Assembly (NCBI RefSeq): GCF_034376665.1
Contig: NZ_JAXMJI010000074.1
Coordinates: 1-64,000 of the forward strand
Source of the DNA: Allopontixanthobacter sp034376665
GTDB taxonomy: Bacteria; Pseudomonadota; Alphaproteobacteria; Sphingomonadales; Sphingomonadaceae
Length of the DNA stretch: 64,000 nucleotides
Direction of reading: 5' to 3'
Made by a program: the position numbers and the translations under genes. Under the pieces are notes generated by a model. It ran no database searches. It was not told the DNA's origin and saw nothing but the letters and a program-made list of their open reading frames with translations. Shown one piece after another: positions 34,083 through 43,355 of this stretch; the stretch's first letter is position 1; every line of letters begins with the position of its first letter.

Positions 34083-35372
34083 TCAATCGATGAACGGGTC
34101 GCGCACCAGAATGGTGTCTTCGCGTTCGGGACTGGTGGAAACCAGCGCCACCGGCGTTTCGATCAGCTCCTGGATCCGCTGGATATATTTGATCGCATTG
34201 GCGGGCAAATCAGCCCAGCTGCGCGCGCCGGCGGTGGTTTCGCTCCATCCGTCCATTTCTTCGTAGATCGGCTCCACCGCTGCCTGATCGGCGGAATGGG
34301 CGGGAAAGTAATCCATGATCTTGCCGCGCAGCCGGTATCCGGTGCAGATCTTCACGCTGTCAAACCCGTCAAGGACATCGACCTTGGTCAGGGCAATGCC
34401 GGTCACGCCGCTGATGGCGCAGCTTTGCCGCACCAGCACCGCATCGAACCAGCCGCAGCGGCGCTGGCGGCCGGTAACGGTGCCGAATTCATGGCCGCGT
34501 TCGCCCAGCCGCTGGCCGTCCGTGTCGCCAAGTTCAGTAGGGAACGGACCGCTGCCCACGCGGGTGGTGTAAGCCTTGACGATGCCCAGCACGAAGCCGG
34601 TCGAATTGGGGCCGAGACCCGAGCCGCTCGCCGCTGTGCCGCTGACGGTGTTGGAGCTGGTGACGAAGGGATAGGTCCCGTGATCGACATCCAGCAGCAC
34701 GCCCTGCGCGCCTTCGAACAAAATGCGCGCGCCAGCCTTGCGGACTTTCTTCAGGCGTTTCCAAACCGGTTGCGCGAATTGCAGCACGAAGGGGGCGATT
34801 TCCCGCAGCTCGTCCAGCAGCTTCGCACGGTCGACCGGGGGCTGGTCGAAACCGGCCAGCAAGGCATCGTGATGCGCGCACAACCGGTCGAGCTGGGGGT
34901 CCATCTTGTCGAGATGAGCGAGGTCGCACACACGGATGGCGCGGCGGCCGACCTTGTCTTCATAGGCTGGGCCGATTCCCCGGCCGGTAGTGCCGATCTT
35001 GCCGGAACCCGCAGCGGTTTCGCGCAAGCCGTCCAGATCGCGGTGCATTGGCAGGATCAGCGCGCAATTGTCCGCCAGGGCAAAATTGTCCGGAGTGATA
35101 GTCACGCCCTGGCTTTCCAGCTTGGCGACTTCGCTCTGCAGTGCCCACGGGTCCAGCACCACGCCGTTGCCGATGATCGACAGCGTTCCGGTCACGATAC
35201 CCGAAGGCAGCAGGCTGAGCTTGTACACCTGATCGCCCACCACCAGCGTGTGACCGGCGTTGTGGCCGCCCTGGAACCGCACCACCGCATCCGCGCGGCT
35301 GGCCAGCCAGTCAACTATCTTGCCCTTGCCTTCATCACCCCAGTGGGCGCCGATTACGGTAACATTGGCCAT
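34083..35372 (-). CDS. purA: Adenylosuccinate synthetase
   Basis: Converts IMP + aspartate + GTP to adenylosuccinate in AMP synthesis. The 429 residues have the GTP loop GDEGKGKIVDWL, the GGHNAGHT motif and the GTTGRGIGPAYEDKVGR block. The start gives MANVTVIGAHWGDEGKGK as expected. It is part of a minus-strand run serC-serA-hisZ-purA, which may not be one transcript as the gaps are 99-118 bp except serA-hisZ (25 bp). Confidence 0.96.
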   Translation of the reverse strand: MANVTVIGAHWGDEGKGKIVDWLASRADAVVRFQGGHNAGHTLVVGDQVYKLSLLPSGIVTGTLSIIGNGVVLDPWALQSEVAKLESQGVTITPDNFALADNCALILPMHRDLDGLRETAAGSGKIGTTGRGIGPAYEDKVGRRAIRVCDLAHLDKMDPQLDRLCAHHDALLAGFDQPPVDRAKLLDELREIAPFVLQFAQPVWKRLKKVRKAGARILFEGAQGVLLDVDHGTYPFVTSSNTVSGTAASGSGLGPNSTGFVLGIVKAYTTRVGSGPFPTELGDTDGQRLGERGHEFGTVTGRQRRCGWFDAVLVRQSCAISGVTGIALTKVDVLDGFDSVKICTGYRLRGKIMDYFPAHSADQAAVEPIYEEMDGWSETTAGARSWADLPANAIKYIQRIQELIETPVALVSTSPEREDTILVRDPFID

Positions 35373-35490
35373 GGCAAAAACCTTCTCTGGTAATCGGTAC
35401 GCGGGGTTGGATCAGATGCAGCACAAGCGGCGCGGCCCTAATGCCTGCGCCGCACTAGGGCAAGCACCACAATGCGGCAATCGGCGGCAT

Positions 35491-36612
35491 CTAGAGCGCG
35501 GTTGGTTCCCTTCCATCGAGCCGATGCGTGCAGCCAAGAGCCTCTGCGTCATCATTGCCAGAAAGTGCCTCGCGCGTGCGCCAACCGATTGCGCGCAGCC
35601 TGGCGGCGACATCGCGGTCATGCCCTAGTGGCAGGAACAGGATATCAGCGGCGGGCGAAGCTTTCAGTGCGCCGATCATGGCATCGATATAGAGCGAGAA
35701 TCCGGTGGCCGGCTCGTCGGTTCCGCCAATGGCATAGGTACCGCCCCGGCCCACCGCGCCGCGCACGCCGTCGGCATAAATGGTGAATCCAAACCAGCTT
35801 TGGTATTCGAAGCCGTGCCGCTCGGTCGGGTCGAGCGTAAGGCGGGCGCGTTCCGCCACGCGTTCGGCAATCTGTTTCAGGCCGGCGATACGGCTGGCGA
35901 GCGCACCACCTGCATCGATCTCGAACAACCGCGCAATCGCCTCGTCAAACGGGCCGGTCGCATAAAGCAGCGGCATATAGGCCGCTCCGCCCGGCACCAG
36001 CGCCAGTCCGCCGGCGTCCTTGGTATCCAGTTCACGCCGGACCTGCGCGATGCGTTCCGGTGCCAGCGGCAAGGCTTTCTTGGCAAGAATATCGACCAGG
36101 TCGGGCAAGGTGAAATCGACCGAAATGCCTTTCGCCCCGGCGCCCTCCAGCGCCTCGATTGCAAGCGCGATCATCTCGGCAGCGGCGGCGACCGTATCGC
36201 TGCCGATCAATTCCGCGCCCAGTTGCAGCCGCTGGCGCGCCGGATCGAGCTGGTCGGCGCGAACCAGCGCCACTTCGCCGCCGTAACACAGCCGCAGCGG
36301 GCGCGCCGCCGCGGCCAGTCCGGTAGCTGCGATCCGGCCAATCTGCGGAGTCATGTCGGAACGGACCGCAAGCATCCGCAGCGACACCGGATCGACAAAG
36401 CGGAACATCCGCCGCGCCGTAGTCCCGTCGTTGCCGCCGACCATCCGGCCCGCCAGCGATTTTTCGAACTCCACCAACGGCGGGCTGACCCGGTCATACC
36501 CATGCGCATCCATCACATCGAGAATTTGGCGCATGGCGCGGCTGACCGCCCTCGCCTCGGTGGGAAGCCGGTCTTCGAGGCCTTCTGGCAGGAGATCGTC
36601 AGGGTTGGTCAT
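35491..36612 (-). CDS. hisZ: ATP phosphoribosyltransferase regulatory subunit HisZ
   Basis: Class II aminoacyl-tRNA synthetase-like protein of 373 residues that activates the short HisG for the first step of histidine synthesis. It shows VSPPLVEFEKSL, MFRFVDPVSLRMLAVRSDMTPQIGRIAA (motif-2-like) and a late glycine-rich block A-V-G-R-G-G-T-Y-A-I-G-G, but lacks the catalytic His-tRNA residues of HisS. HisG itself is not in the window. It is 25 bp downstream of serA, so probably co-transcribed with it. Confidence 0.88.
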   Translation of the reverse strand: MTNPDDLLPEGLEDRLPTEARAVSRAMRQILDVMDAHGYDRVSPPLVEFEKSLAGRMVGGNDGTTARRMFRFVDPVSLRMLAVRSDMTPQIGRIAATGLAAAARPLRLCYGGEVALVRADQLDPARQRLQLGAELIGSDTVAAAAEMIALAIEALEGAGAKGISVDFTLPDLVDILAKKALPLAPERIAQVRRELDTKDAGGLALVPGGAAYMPLLYATGPFDEAIARLFEIDAGGALASRIAGLKQIAERVAERARLTLDPTERHGFEYQSWFGFTIYADGVRGAVGRGGTYAIGGTDEPATGFSLYIDAMIGALKASPAADILFLPLGHDRDVAARLRAIGWRTREALSGNDDAEALGCTHRLDGREPTAL

Positions 36613-36637
36613 TTCGCGGCCCCTATTGAACCTGCGC

Positions 36638-38221
36638 CTAAAATACCAGCGCGGTTACCGTCTTCACGCCCTCGAGTGCGCTGGCTGCGGTGACGACATC
36701 CTGCGGGATCGGCTGGTCGACCGACAGCAGCACCACCGCCTCCCCCCCGGCATCGCGGCGGCCGAGGTGGAAGGTACCGATATTGATCCCGTTCTCGCCC
36801 AGCAGCGAACCGATCCGGCCGATGAAGCCGGGTGCGTCTTCGTTGACGATATACAACATGTCACCCTTAAGGTCGGCCTCGATTCCGACACCGAAGATTT
36901 CCACCAGTCGCGGGGCATTGGCACCGAACAGCGTGCCCGCCACCGAACGGTCGCCCTGATCCGTCGCCACCGTCACGCGAACCAGCGTGTGATACACCCC
37001 TTCGCGGTCATGCCGGATTTCGCGGACATCGAGCCCGCGCTCGCGCGCTAGATAGGGCGCGTTGACCATGTTCACCGTATCCGAATAGCGCCGCATCAGG
37101 CCCGCCAGAACCGCCGCCGTAATCGGCTTCTGGTTCAATTGCGCCGCCGCGCCTTCCACTTCTATGCTGATCTTGGGCAGATTGCCATGCGCCAGCTGCC
37201 CGACGAGCGAACCGAGGTTTTCCGCCAGTTCCATATAGGGGCGCAGCTTGGGCGCTTCTTCCGCGCTCAGGCTCGGCATGTTGAGCGCATTGGTGACCCC
37301 CCCATTGACCAGGTAATCGGACAATTGTTCCGCCACCTGCAGCGCGACATTGACCTGCGCCTCGTCGGTGGAAGCACCCAGATGCGGCGTGCAGATGAAG
37401 TTCGGGGTGCCGAACAGCGGGCTTTCCTTCGCCGGCTCCTTGGCGAAGACGTCAAGCGCCGCTCCGGCGATATGGCCGCTTTCGAGGCCTTCCTTCAGCG
37501 CCGCTTCGTCGATCAGCCCGCCCCGCGCGCAATTGACGATCCGCACACCGGGCTTGGTTTTGGCAAGGTTTTCCGCCGATAGGATATTGCGCGTCTGATC
37601 GGTCAGCGGGGTGTGCAGGCTGATGAAATCGGCGCGCGCCAGCAGACCGTCCAGATCGACCTTCTCGATCCCGAGTTCGATCGCGCGATCCTCGGTCAGG
37701 AACGGATCATAGGCGATCACCTTCATCTTGATCCCCAGAGCGCGGGCAGCGACGATCGAACCGATGTTACCAGCCCCGATCAGGCCGAGAATCTTGCCGG
37801 TCACTTCCACGCCCATGAAGCGGCTCTTTTCCCACTTGCCGGCCTGGGTCGAGGCGTCTGCTTCCGGAATTTGCCGGGCGAGCGCAAAGATCATCGCGAT
37901 GGCGTGTTCGGCGGTGGTGATCGAATTGCCGAACGGGGTGTTCATCACCACCACGCCCTTGGAACTGGCATAGGGAATATCGACATTGTCGACCCCGATC
38001 CCGGCGCGGCCGATGACCTTGAGATTGGTCGCCGCGTCGAGAATTTCCCTGGTCACGGTGGTCGAGGACCGGATCGCGAGGCCATCATACTGGCCGATGA
38101 TCTTGAGCAATTCTTCCGGCGTCTGGCCGGTGATGACATCGACATCGCAGCCGCGCTCTTCGAAAATGCGCGCGGCGTTGGGGTCCATCTTGTCGGAAAT
38201 GAGGACTTTGGGTTTGGTCAT
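36638..38221 (-). CDS. serA: D-3-phosphoglycerate dehydrogenase
   Basis: First step of serine synthesis: oxidises 3-phosphoglycerate with NAD+. The 527 residues contain the substrate/NAD-binding Rossmann motif ILGLIGAGNIGSIVAARA, the conserved catalytic His region TPHLGASTDEAQVNVA, an intervening (ASB) domain from about residue 310 and a C-terminal ACT domain (LYIVNEDAPGFIGRIGSLL) that can bind serine as a feedback regulator. It follows serC with a 99-bp gap that holds a REP-type repeat. Confidence 0.96.
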   Translation of the reverse strand: MTKPKVLISDKMDPNAARIFEERGCDVDVITGQTPEELLKIIGQYDGLAIRSSTTVTREILDAATNLKVIGRAGIGVDNVDIPYASSKGVVVMNTPFGNSITTAEHAIAMIFALARQIPEADASTQAGKWEKSRFMGVEVTGKILGLIGAGNIGSIVAARALGIKMKVIAYDPFLTEDRAIELGIEKVDLDGLLARADFISLHTPLTDQTRNILSAENLAKTKPGVRIVNCARGGLIDEAALKEGLESGHIAGAALDVFAKEPAKESPLFGTPNFICTPHLGASTDEAQVNVALQVAEQLSDYLVNGGVTNALNMPSLSAEEAPKLRPYMELAENLGSLVGQLAHGNLPKISIEVEGAAAQLNQKPITAAVLAGLMRRYSDTVNMVNAPYLARERGLDVREIRHDREGVYHTLVRVTVATDQGDRSVAGTLFGANAPRLVEIFGVGIEADLKGDMLYIVNEDAPGFIGRIGSLLGENGINIGTFHLGRRDAGGEAVVLLSVDQPIPQDVVTAASALEGVKTVTALVF

Positions 38222-38237
38222 GATTTTTCCTTGAAAT

Positions 38238-38318
38238 CGTCATCCCGGCGTAAGCTGGGATCGCTTGCCACCAGGTCGATCCTGGCTGAACGAGATCCCA
38301 GCCTTCGCTGGGATGACG
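38238..38318. repeat. Paired REP-type inverted repeats between serC and serA
   Basis: Two 25-bp arms (38238-38262 and 38294-38318), each itself an imperfect palindrome around GCG-AAG-GC, are inverted relative to each other and nearly complementary (differences at three or four positions). In the centre CCAGG-TCGAT-CCTGG adds another hairpin. The arms share their core (ATCCC..GC..GGGAT) with the hairpin at 10029. This is probably a sphingomonad dispersed REP element. Confidence 0.75.
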
Positions 38319-38320
38319 GA

Positions 38321-39448
38321 TTAACTTTTGAGAGTAGTGTAAGCCCAGTCGAGCCACGGACCGAGTGCTTCCACATCCGCCGTGTCCACCGTTGCGCCGC
38401 ACCAGATGCGCAGGCCCGGCGGGGCATCGCGGTATCCCGCAATGTCATAGGCCGCGCCGTGATCCTCCAGCAGTTTGGCGAAGGCCTTGATGAAATCGGC
38501 ATCGGCACCCGCCACCGTCAGGCAGACGCTGGTGTTCGACCGGGTTGCCGGATCGGGCGCGAGATGGCCAAGCCAGTCGCGCGCCTCAACAATCGTGTCC
38601 AGCGCCGCCGCATTGGCGTTGGCGCGGGCCTGCATACCGGAAAGACCGCCAACCGATTTGCCCCATTCGAGCGCGAAGACTGCATCTTCGACCGCGAGCA
38701 TGGAAGGCGTGTTGATGGTTTCGCCGGTAAAGATACCTTCGATCAGCTTGCCGCCCTTGGTCATGCGGAACAGTTTCGGCAGCGGCCATGCGGGGGTGTA
38801 GCTTTCCAGCCGTTCCACCGCACGCGGGCCGAGGATGAGCACGCCATGCGCGCCCTCCCCGCCGAGAACCTTCTGCCAGCTGAAGGTCAGCACATCGACC
38901 TTGTCCCAGGCGATATCCTGCGCGAACACTGCGCTGGTGGCATCGGCAATCGACAGGCCTTCGCGGTCCGCCGCGATCCACTCGCCATTCGGAACCTTCG
39001 CGCCGGACGTGGTGCCGTTCCAGGTAAACACGACATCGTTCGACCAGTCGACACGGCCCAGATCGGGCACATGGCCATAATCGGCGCGGATGATGGTCGG
39101 GTCGATCTTCAGCTGCTTGACCGCATCGGTAACCCAGCCTTCGCCGAAGCTTTCCCATGCCAGCGTGGTCACCGGGCGCGCGCCGAGCATCGTCCACATC
39201 GCCATTTCGACCGCGCCGGTATCCGAACCGGGCACGATTCCGATCCGGTGCGTCGCGGGAACCTCCAGCACTTCGCGAATGAGGTCGATACACAGCTTCA
39301 GCCGCGCCTTGCCCAGTTTGGAGCGGTGCGAACGGCCGAGCGATTCGGTGGCGAGTTTTTCGGGAGCCCAGCCCGGCGGCTTTGCGCAGGGTCCGGATGA
39401 GAAGTACGGGCGCGCGGGTTTGCGGCCGGGAGGCGTAAGGTCAGTCAT
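38321..39448 (-). CDS. serC: Phosphoserine aminotransferase
   Basis: PLP enzyme, second step of serine synthesis, 375 residues. Motifs: FSSGPCAKPPGW, GIVPGSDTGAVEMAMW, and the PLP lysine in LTFSWQKVLGGEGAHG. The start at 39448 is preceded by AGGAG; the long upstream extension is discarded. This is the longer alphaproteobacterial type of SerC rather than the E. coli type. Confidence 0.95.
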   Translation of the reverse strand: MTDLTPPGRKPARPYFSSGPCAKPPGWAPEKLATESLGRSHRSKLGKARLKLCIDLIREVLEVPATHRIGIVPGSDTGAVEMAMWTMLGARPVTTLAWESFGEGWVTDAVKQLKIDPTIIRADYGHVPDLGRVDWSNDVVFTWNGTTSGAKVPNGEWIAADREGLSIADATSAVFAQDIAWDKVDVLTFSWQKVLGGEGAHGVLILGPRAVERLESYTPAWPLPKLFRMTKGGKLIEGIFTGETINTPSMLAVEDAVFALEWGKSVGGLSGMQARANANAAALDTIVEARDWLGHLAPDPATRSNTSVCLTVAGADADFIKAFAKLLEDHGAAYDIAGYRDAPPGLRIWCGATVDTADVEALGPWLDWAYTTLKS

Positions 39449-39642
39449 GTATTCTCTCCTTGCAGAGAGCTCGCGCGGCGTTGGGACCGCGTGGCCCGAG
39501 GGCCGATTGGATGGTGCGGGGGGACAAGTCAAGCGGCGATGCCGTGAATGGGGTGGCGGCAAGACCTTGCCGTTCACTCCTTCGCCATTCTGTTCGACAA
39601 GCCCTCGCCAAGAAAGCGATTGGCGATTAAGGCTCGGCTGCA

Positions 39643-40848
39643 ATGAAAACGTCCGACCTTCGTATCGCCATGTTCAGCGGCAATTACAACATCACGCTCG
39701 ATGGTGCGAACAAGGCGCTCAATCGGCTGGTCGAGTATTTGCTGCGTCAAGGCGCGGCGGTTCGCGTCTATTCGCCGACGGTGTCCAATCCGGCGTTCAA
39801 GCCGGAGGGCGACCTGGTCAGCGTTCCATCCTTCGCAATTCCGGGCCGTAGCGAATACCGGATGCCCGTCGGTATCAGCGCCGAAACCCGCGCCGATCTG
39901 GCCAAATTTGATCCCAACCTGCTCCACATCGCGTCACCCGATTTCAGTGCGCGCGCGGCAGTGCGCTGGGCCAAGGCGCGGGGAACTCCGGTCCTGGCGT
40001 CAGTGCACACGCGATTCGAAACCTATCCGCGCTATTACAATCTGGGTCTCCTCGAACCGGTGCTGGAGAGCTGGATTCGCGGGCTCTATCGCCGCTGCGA
40101 CGCGCTGGTGACGCCGTCGGAAAGCATGGTCGAGGTTCTGCGGCAGCAGGCCATGAACGACGATATTTCGATCTGGTCACGCGGTGTCGACCGGACCCTG
40201 TTCGGGCCGGAAAAGCGTGATCCGGCATGGCGGCGCAGCCTCGGGATCAGCGACAGCGATGTGGCGATCGCATTCCTCGGCCGACTGGTGATGGAGAAGG
40301 GGCTCGACACCTTTGCGGAAACGATTGCGGAACTGCGCAAGCGGAATATTGCCCACAAGGTACTGGTGATCGGCGACGGCCCGGCGCGCAAATGGTTCGA
40401 GCAAGCTCTGCCCGGCGGTATCTTCGCCGGGTTCCAGTCCGGTCCTGATCTGGGACGTGCGCTGGCAAGTTCGGATATCTTCTTCAACCCGTCGATAACC
40501 GAGACCTTCGGCAATGTGACGCTGGAAGCCATGGCCAGCGGCCTTCCGGTGGTCGCCTCCGCCGCTACCGGCAGCACCAGTCTCGTCCAGGACGGTGTAA
40601 CAGGCGCTTTGGTCCCCCCCGGAAGCCCCGGCGCCTTCGCCGATGCGATCACGAAATACCTGACGGACCAGGCACTGCGCAGCGCTCACGGAAGCGCCGG
40701 AGAGAACCGTAGCCTCGACTATAGCTGGGATGCCATCAACCAGGCGGTGGCGGACACTTACCTCCGCCTGATTGCGGCACGTTGCCAACCCCTGACAGGG
40801 GACGAAGATCAGGTCAGAACACCTTTTGCGGCCATCCGGCGCGCATAA
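39643..40848 (+). CDS. GT4-family glycosyltransferase
   Basis: Retaining glycosyltransferase of the GT-B fold, 401 residues, using a nucleotide-sugar donor. It begins L-R-I-A-M-F-S-G-N-Y and contains S-V-H-T-R-F-E-T-Y-P in the N-lobe; the C-lobe has F-L-G-R-L-V-M-E-K-G-L-D and the E-x7-E donor motif in SITETFGNVTLEAMASGLPVVA. It resembles glycolipid-forming enzymes such as SqdX or phosphatidylinositol mannosyltransferases; acceptor and sugar are not known. It starts divergently from serC. Its last 40 bp overlap the 3' end of the opposite-strand membrane protein gene. Confidence 0.87.
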   Translation: MKTSDLRIAMFSGNYNITLDGANKALNRLVEYLLRQGAAVRVYSPTVSNPAFKPEGDLVSVPSFAIPGRSEYRMPVGISAETRADLAKFDPNLLHIASPDFSARAAVRWAKARGTPVLASVHTRFETYPRYYNLGLLEPVLESWIRGLYRRCDALVTPSESMVEVLRQQAMNDDISIWSRGVDRTLFGPEKRDPAWRRSLGISDSDVAIAFLGRLVMEKGLDTFAETIAELRKRNIAHKVLVIGDGPARKWFEQALPGGIFAGFQSGPDLGRALASSDIFFNPSITETFGNVTLEAMASGLPVVASAATGSTSLVQDGVTGALVPPGSPGAFADAITKYLTDQALRSAHGSAGENRSLDYSWDAINQAVADTYLRLIAARCQPLTGDEDQVRTPFAAIRRA

Positions 40849-41240
40849 ATGAACAGGCTGAAAGTGATCACCCAGATCGCGGCCGCAAACAGATTCTGTC
40901 CCGGGCTCTGCAAACTTTCCGGCACCGCTGCGACCATGCGCTCGTAATAGGTGGTGCCAAACAATCCAATAATCGAAATTCCGAACGACCAGACTGCCAG
41001 CTTCTTTCTGAGCAGCAGCAGCAGCGAACCCAGCGCACTGCCCCACACGCCGAGAGCCCAGAACGCGACTGCCCACGCCGGGAAGCTGTAGAAATAATCA
41101 AGCTGTTCCGGGGTTATCTCCATCTGCTCCAGCTGCCCCAGCTCGGTTGCCAGATAGCTGGCCACACCCCCGAGATTCCACAGCAGGGACAAGACCCCGA
41201 TGACCCATAGGTGCCACGGGGCTTTTTTTGTCAGTTCCAT
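40809..41240 (-). CDS. Integral membrane protein, unknown function
   Basis: A 143-residue protein with four predicted membrane helices (about 10-30, 54-77, 83-101 and 115-136). It starts MELTKKAPWHLWVIGVLSLL. The gene lies on the same strand as, and downstream of, padR-like 41321, with about an 80-bp gap, and may be its target. No function is recognised. Confidence 0.72.
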   Translation of the reverse strand: MELTKKAPWHLWVIGVLSLLWNLGGVASYLATELGQLEQMEITPEQLDYFYSFPAWAVAFWALGVWGSALGSLLLLLRKKLAVWSFGISIIGLFGTTYYERMVAAVPESLQSPGQNLFAAAIWVITFSLFIYARRMAAKGVLT

Positions 41241-41320
41241 TTGCCGATCCCTCCATGCAAATTTCCTGCGCGGGAAGGTAGCACGGAGGGAATCTGACGC
41301 AAGGACGGGAGCAATTGTCC

Positions 41321-41929
41321 CTACAGACGCTCGATCCGTTTGGCCGCTTCGTCGATGATATCGACGATCTCCTCGATCGTCTTGCTATCGAACCGGCCAT
41401 CCCGGTAGCGGTGCTTGAGCACCCCGGCGAGATTGCCCATCGCGCGGAACAATTCGGGCGCGCGCCCGCGTTCCTCCTTGCCCGACATTGCGGCGAGCCG
41501 CGCCATCAGTGCGTCTGCCTCGTCAACGCGTTCGCCGAGTTCCTTGCGGCCTGCTTCGGTCACTTCGAAGGCCTTGCGCGCGCTGTCGTCGACCCCGGCA
41601 GTCTCCGCGATCACACCTTCGTCCGCGAGCAGTGACAGTGTCGGATAGACCGCGCCGGGACTTGGTTCGTAGGTGCCGCCGGTCAGCTCGCCAATCGCCT
41701 TGATCAGTTCGTAGCCGTGGCGCGGTTCGTCTGCGATCATCCTCAGCAGCAGCAGGCGCAGTTCGCCGGATGCGAACATCCGGCTGCGATTGCCGGACCG
41801 GCCACGCGGCCCGCCCCTGAAGTTCCCATCATCCCAGCTGAAGCGGCCGTCCCAGCCGCGCCCCGCAGCCATCATGGCCTCCATCGGGAAACCCCTGGGC
41901 CAGCCTTTCCAGTTCCTGTGCATCCCCAT
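41321..41929 (-). CDS. PadR-family transcriptional regulator
   Basis: A 202-residue protein. A Gly/Arg/Trp-rich N-terminal tail of ~45 residues precedes a PadR winged helix (SGELRLLLLRMIADEPRHGYELIKAIGEL, PSPGAVYPTLSLLADEGVI) and a C-terminal helix pair for dimerisation. PadR proteins usually repress a nearby membrane or efflux gene. The ATG at 41929 has AAAGGA upstream; the TTG at 41935 is less likely. A perfect palindrome lies 33 bp upstream. Confidence 0.85.
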   Translation of the reverse strand: MGMHRNWKGWPRGFPMEAMMAAGRGWDGRFSWDDGNFRGGPRGRSGNRSRMFASGELRLLLLRMIADEPRHGYELIKAIGELTGGTYEPSPGAVYPTLSLLADEGVIAETAGVDDSARKAFEVTEAGRKELGERVDEADALMARLAAMSGKEERGRAPELFRAMGNLAGVLKHRYRDGRFDSKTIEEIVDIIDEAAKRIERL

Positions 41930-41961
41930 TATCAATCCTTTCGATATACTTGTGATAGGTC

Positions 41962-41975
41962 TAAGATATATCTTA
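41962..41975. promoter_or_regulatory. Candidate PadR operator
   Basis: TAAGATATATCTTA is a perfect 14-bp palindrome in the short promoter gap between padR-like and rarA. PadR proteins are known to bind AT-rich ATATAT/ATGT-type palindromes. A nearby GATATA (41943-41948) may be an additional half-site. Binding is inferred. Confidence 0.5.
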
Positions 41976-42032
41976 ACCTAACATCTGCAAGTGGGTACTG
42001 CAAATTTTCCGCAAGGCGTCTATCTCCCCCTC

Positions 42033-43355
42033 ATGGCCGACCTTTTTGCCGATGATCCGCTGCCCGACGCTGCCCGCGAACAGCTGCGCGCCGATGCCCC
42101 GCTGGCCGACCGGCTGCGCCCGCGCATGCTGGAGGAGGTTGTCGGGCAGGACCATCTTACCGGAGCGGATGGCGCGATCGGTCGGATGGTCGCCGCCGGC
42201 AAATTGTCCTCGATGATCCTGTGGGGGCCGCCCGGGACCGGCAAGACGACCATTGCCCGGCTGCTCGCAGACGCGGTGGGGATGCGGTTTGCTTCGGTAA
42301 GCGCGGTGTTTTCGGGCGTCGCCGATCTCAAGAAGGAATTTGCCGCAGCCGACACGGCAGCGCAGGCTGGACAGCGGACCTTGCTGTTCGTGGACGAAAT
42401 CCACCGCTTCAACCGCGCGCAGCAGGACGGCTTTCTGCCGTTCGTCGAACGCGGCACCGTCACGCTGGTCGGTGCAACTACCGAGAACCCGAGTTTCGCG
42501 CTCAACGCGGCACTACTCAGCCGGGCGCAGGTGCTGATCCTGCGGCGGCTGGACCAGACTGCCCTGGAGACCCTGCTGGCCCGCGCCGAGGAACTGCAGG
42601 GCCCGCTGCCGCTGACCGCCGAGGCGCGCGAAGCGCTGGTCGCCTCTGCCGACGGGGATGGACGTTTCCTGCTCAACCAGGCCGAAACGCTCTATTCCGC
42701 GCAGATAGCCGAACCGCTCGATCCGGCAGCGCTGGGCAAATTCCTCCAGCGCCGCGTGGCGGTGTATGACAAGGACCGCGACGGGCATTACAACCTCATT
42801 TCCGCCCTGCATAAAAGCCTGCGCGGGTCCGATCCGCAGGCCGCGCTTTACTACATGGCCCGAATGCTGACGGCTGGGGAAGAGCCGCTTTACGTGCTGC
42901 GGCGGCTGGTCCGCTTCGCGTCGGAAGATATCGGCCTCGCCGACCCGCAGGCGCTTGTCCAATGCCTCGCGGCCAAGGACGCCTACGAATTTCTCGGGAC
43001 CCCGGAAGGCGAACTCGCGATCGTGCAGGCCTGCCTTTACTGCGCCACGGCGCCGAAATCGAACGCTGCCTATGCAGCGCAGAAATCCGCGTGGAAAAGC
43101 GCGCGCGAGACAGGTTCACTGGCCCCGCCCCCGCATATCCTCAACGCCCCGACGAAGCTGATGAAGGACATCGGCTACGGTGCCGGCTATGCCTATGACC
43201 ACAATGCGGATGACGGTTTCTCCGGTGCCGATTACTGGCCGGAGGAGATGGATGCCCAGGTTTACTACCAGCCGGTCGAGCGCGGCTTCGAACGCAAGAT
43301 CCGCGAACGGCTGGAGTATTGGGAGCGCAAGCGGCGCGAAATGCGGGACGCATGA
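42033..43355 (+). CDS. rarA: Replication-associated recombination protein A (RarA/MgsA)
   Basis: AAA+ ATPase of 440 residues acting at stalled replication forks. Motifs: box II RPRMLEEVVGQDHL, Walker A GPPGTGKTTIARL, Walker B LLFVDEIHRF, sensor 1 GATTENPSFALN, arginine finger region LLSRAQVL, and the C-terminal tetramerisation domain with G-Y-G-A-G-Y-A-Y-D. The ATG at 42033 (MADLFADDP) matches the family start. It shares a promoter gap with the divergent padR-like gene. Confidence 0.94.
   Translation: MADLFADDPLPDAAREQLRADAPLADRLRPRMLEEVVGQDHLTGADGAIGRMVAAGKLSSMILWGPPGTGKTTIARLLADAVGMRFASVSAVFSGVADLKKEFAAADTAAQAGQRTLLFVDEIHRFNRAQQDGFLPFVERGTVTLVGATTENPSFALNAALLSRAQVLILRRLDQTALETLLARAEELQGPLPLTAEAREALVASADGDGRFLLNQAETLYSAQIAEPLDPAALGKFLQRRVAVYDKDRDGHYNLISALHKSLRGSDPQAALYYMARMLTAGEEPLYVLRRLVRFASEDIGLADPQALVQCLAAKDAYEFLGTPEGELAIVQACLYCATAPKSNAAYAAQKSAWKSARETGSLAPPPHILNAPTKLMKDIGYGAGYAYDHNADDGFSGADYWPEEMDAQVYYQPVERGFERKIRERLEYWERKRREMRDA

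Noticed and set aside
34047..35393. 448-codon plus-strand open frame opposite purA
   Set aside because: Shadow of purA; no family features.
37613..39400. 595-codon plus-strand open frame across serA and serC
   Set aside because: Crosses two certain genes and the REP element; GC-driven open frame.
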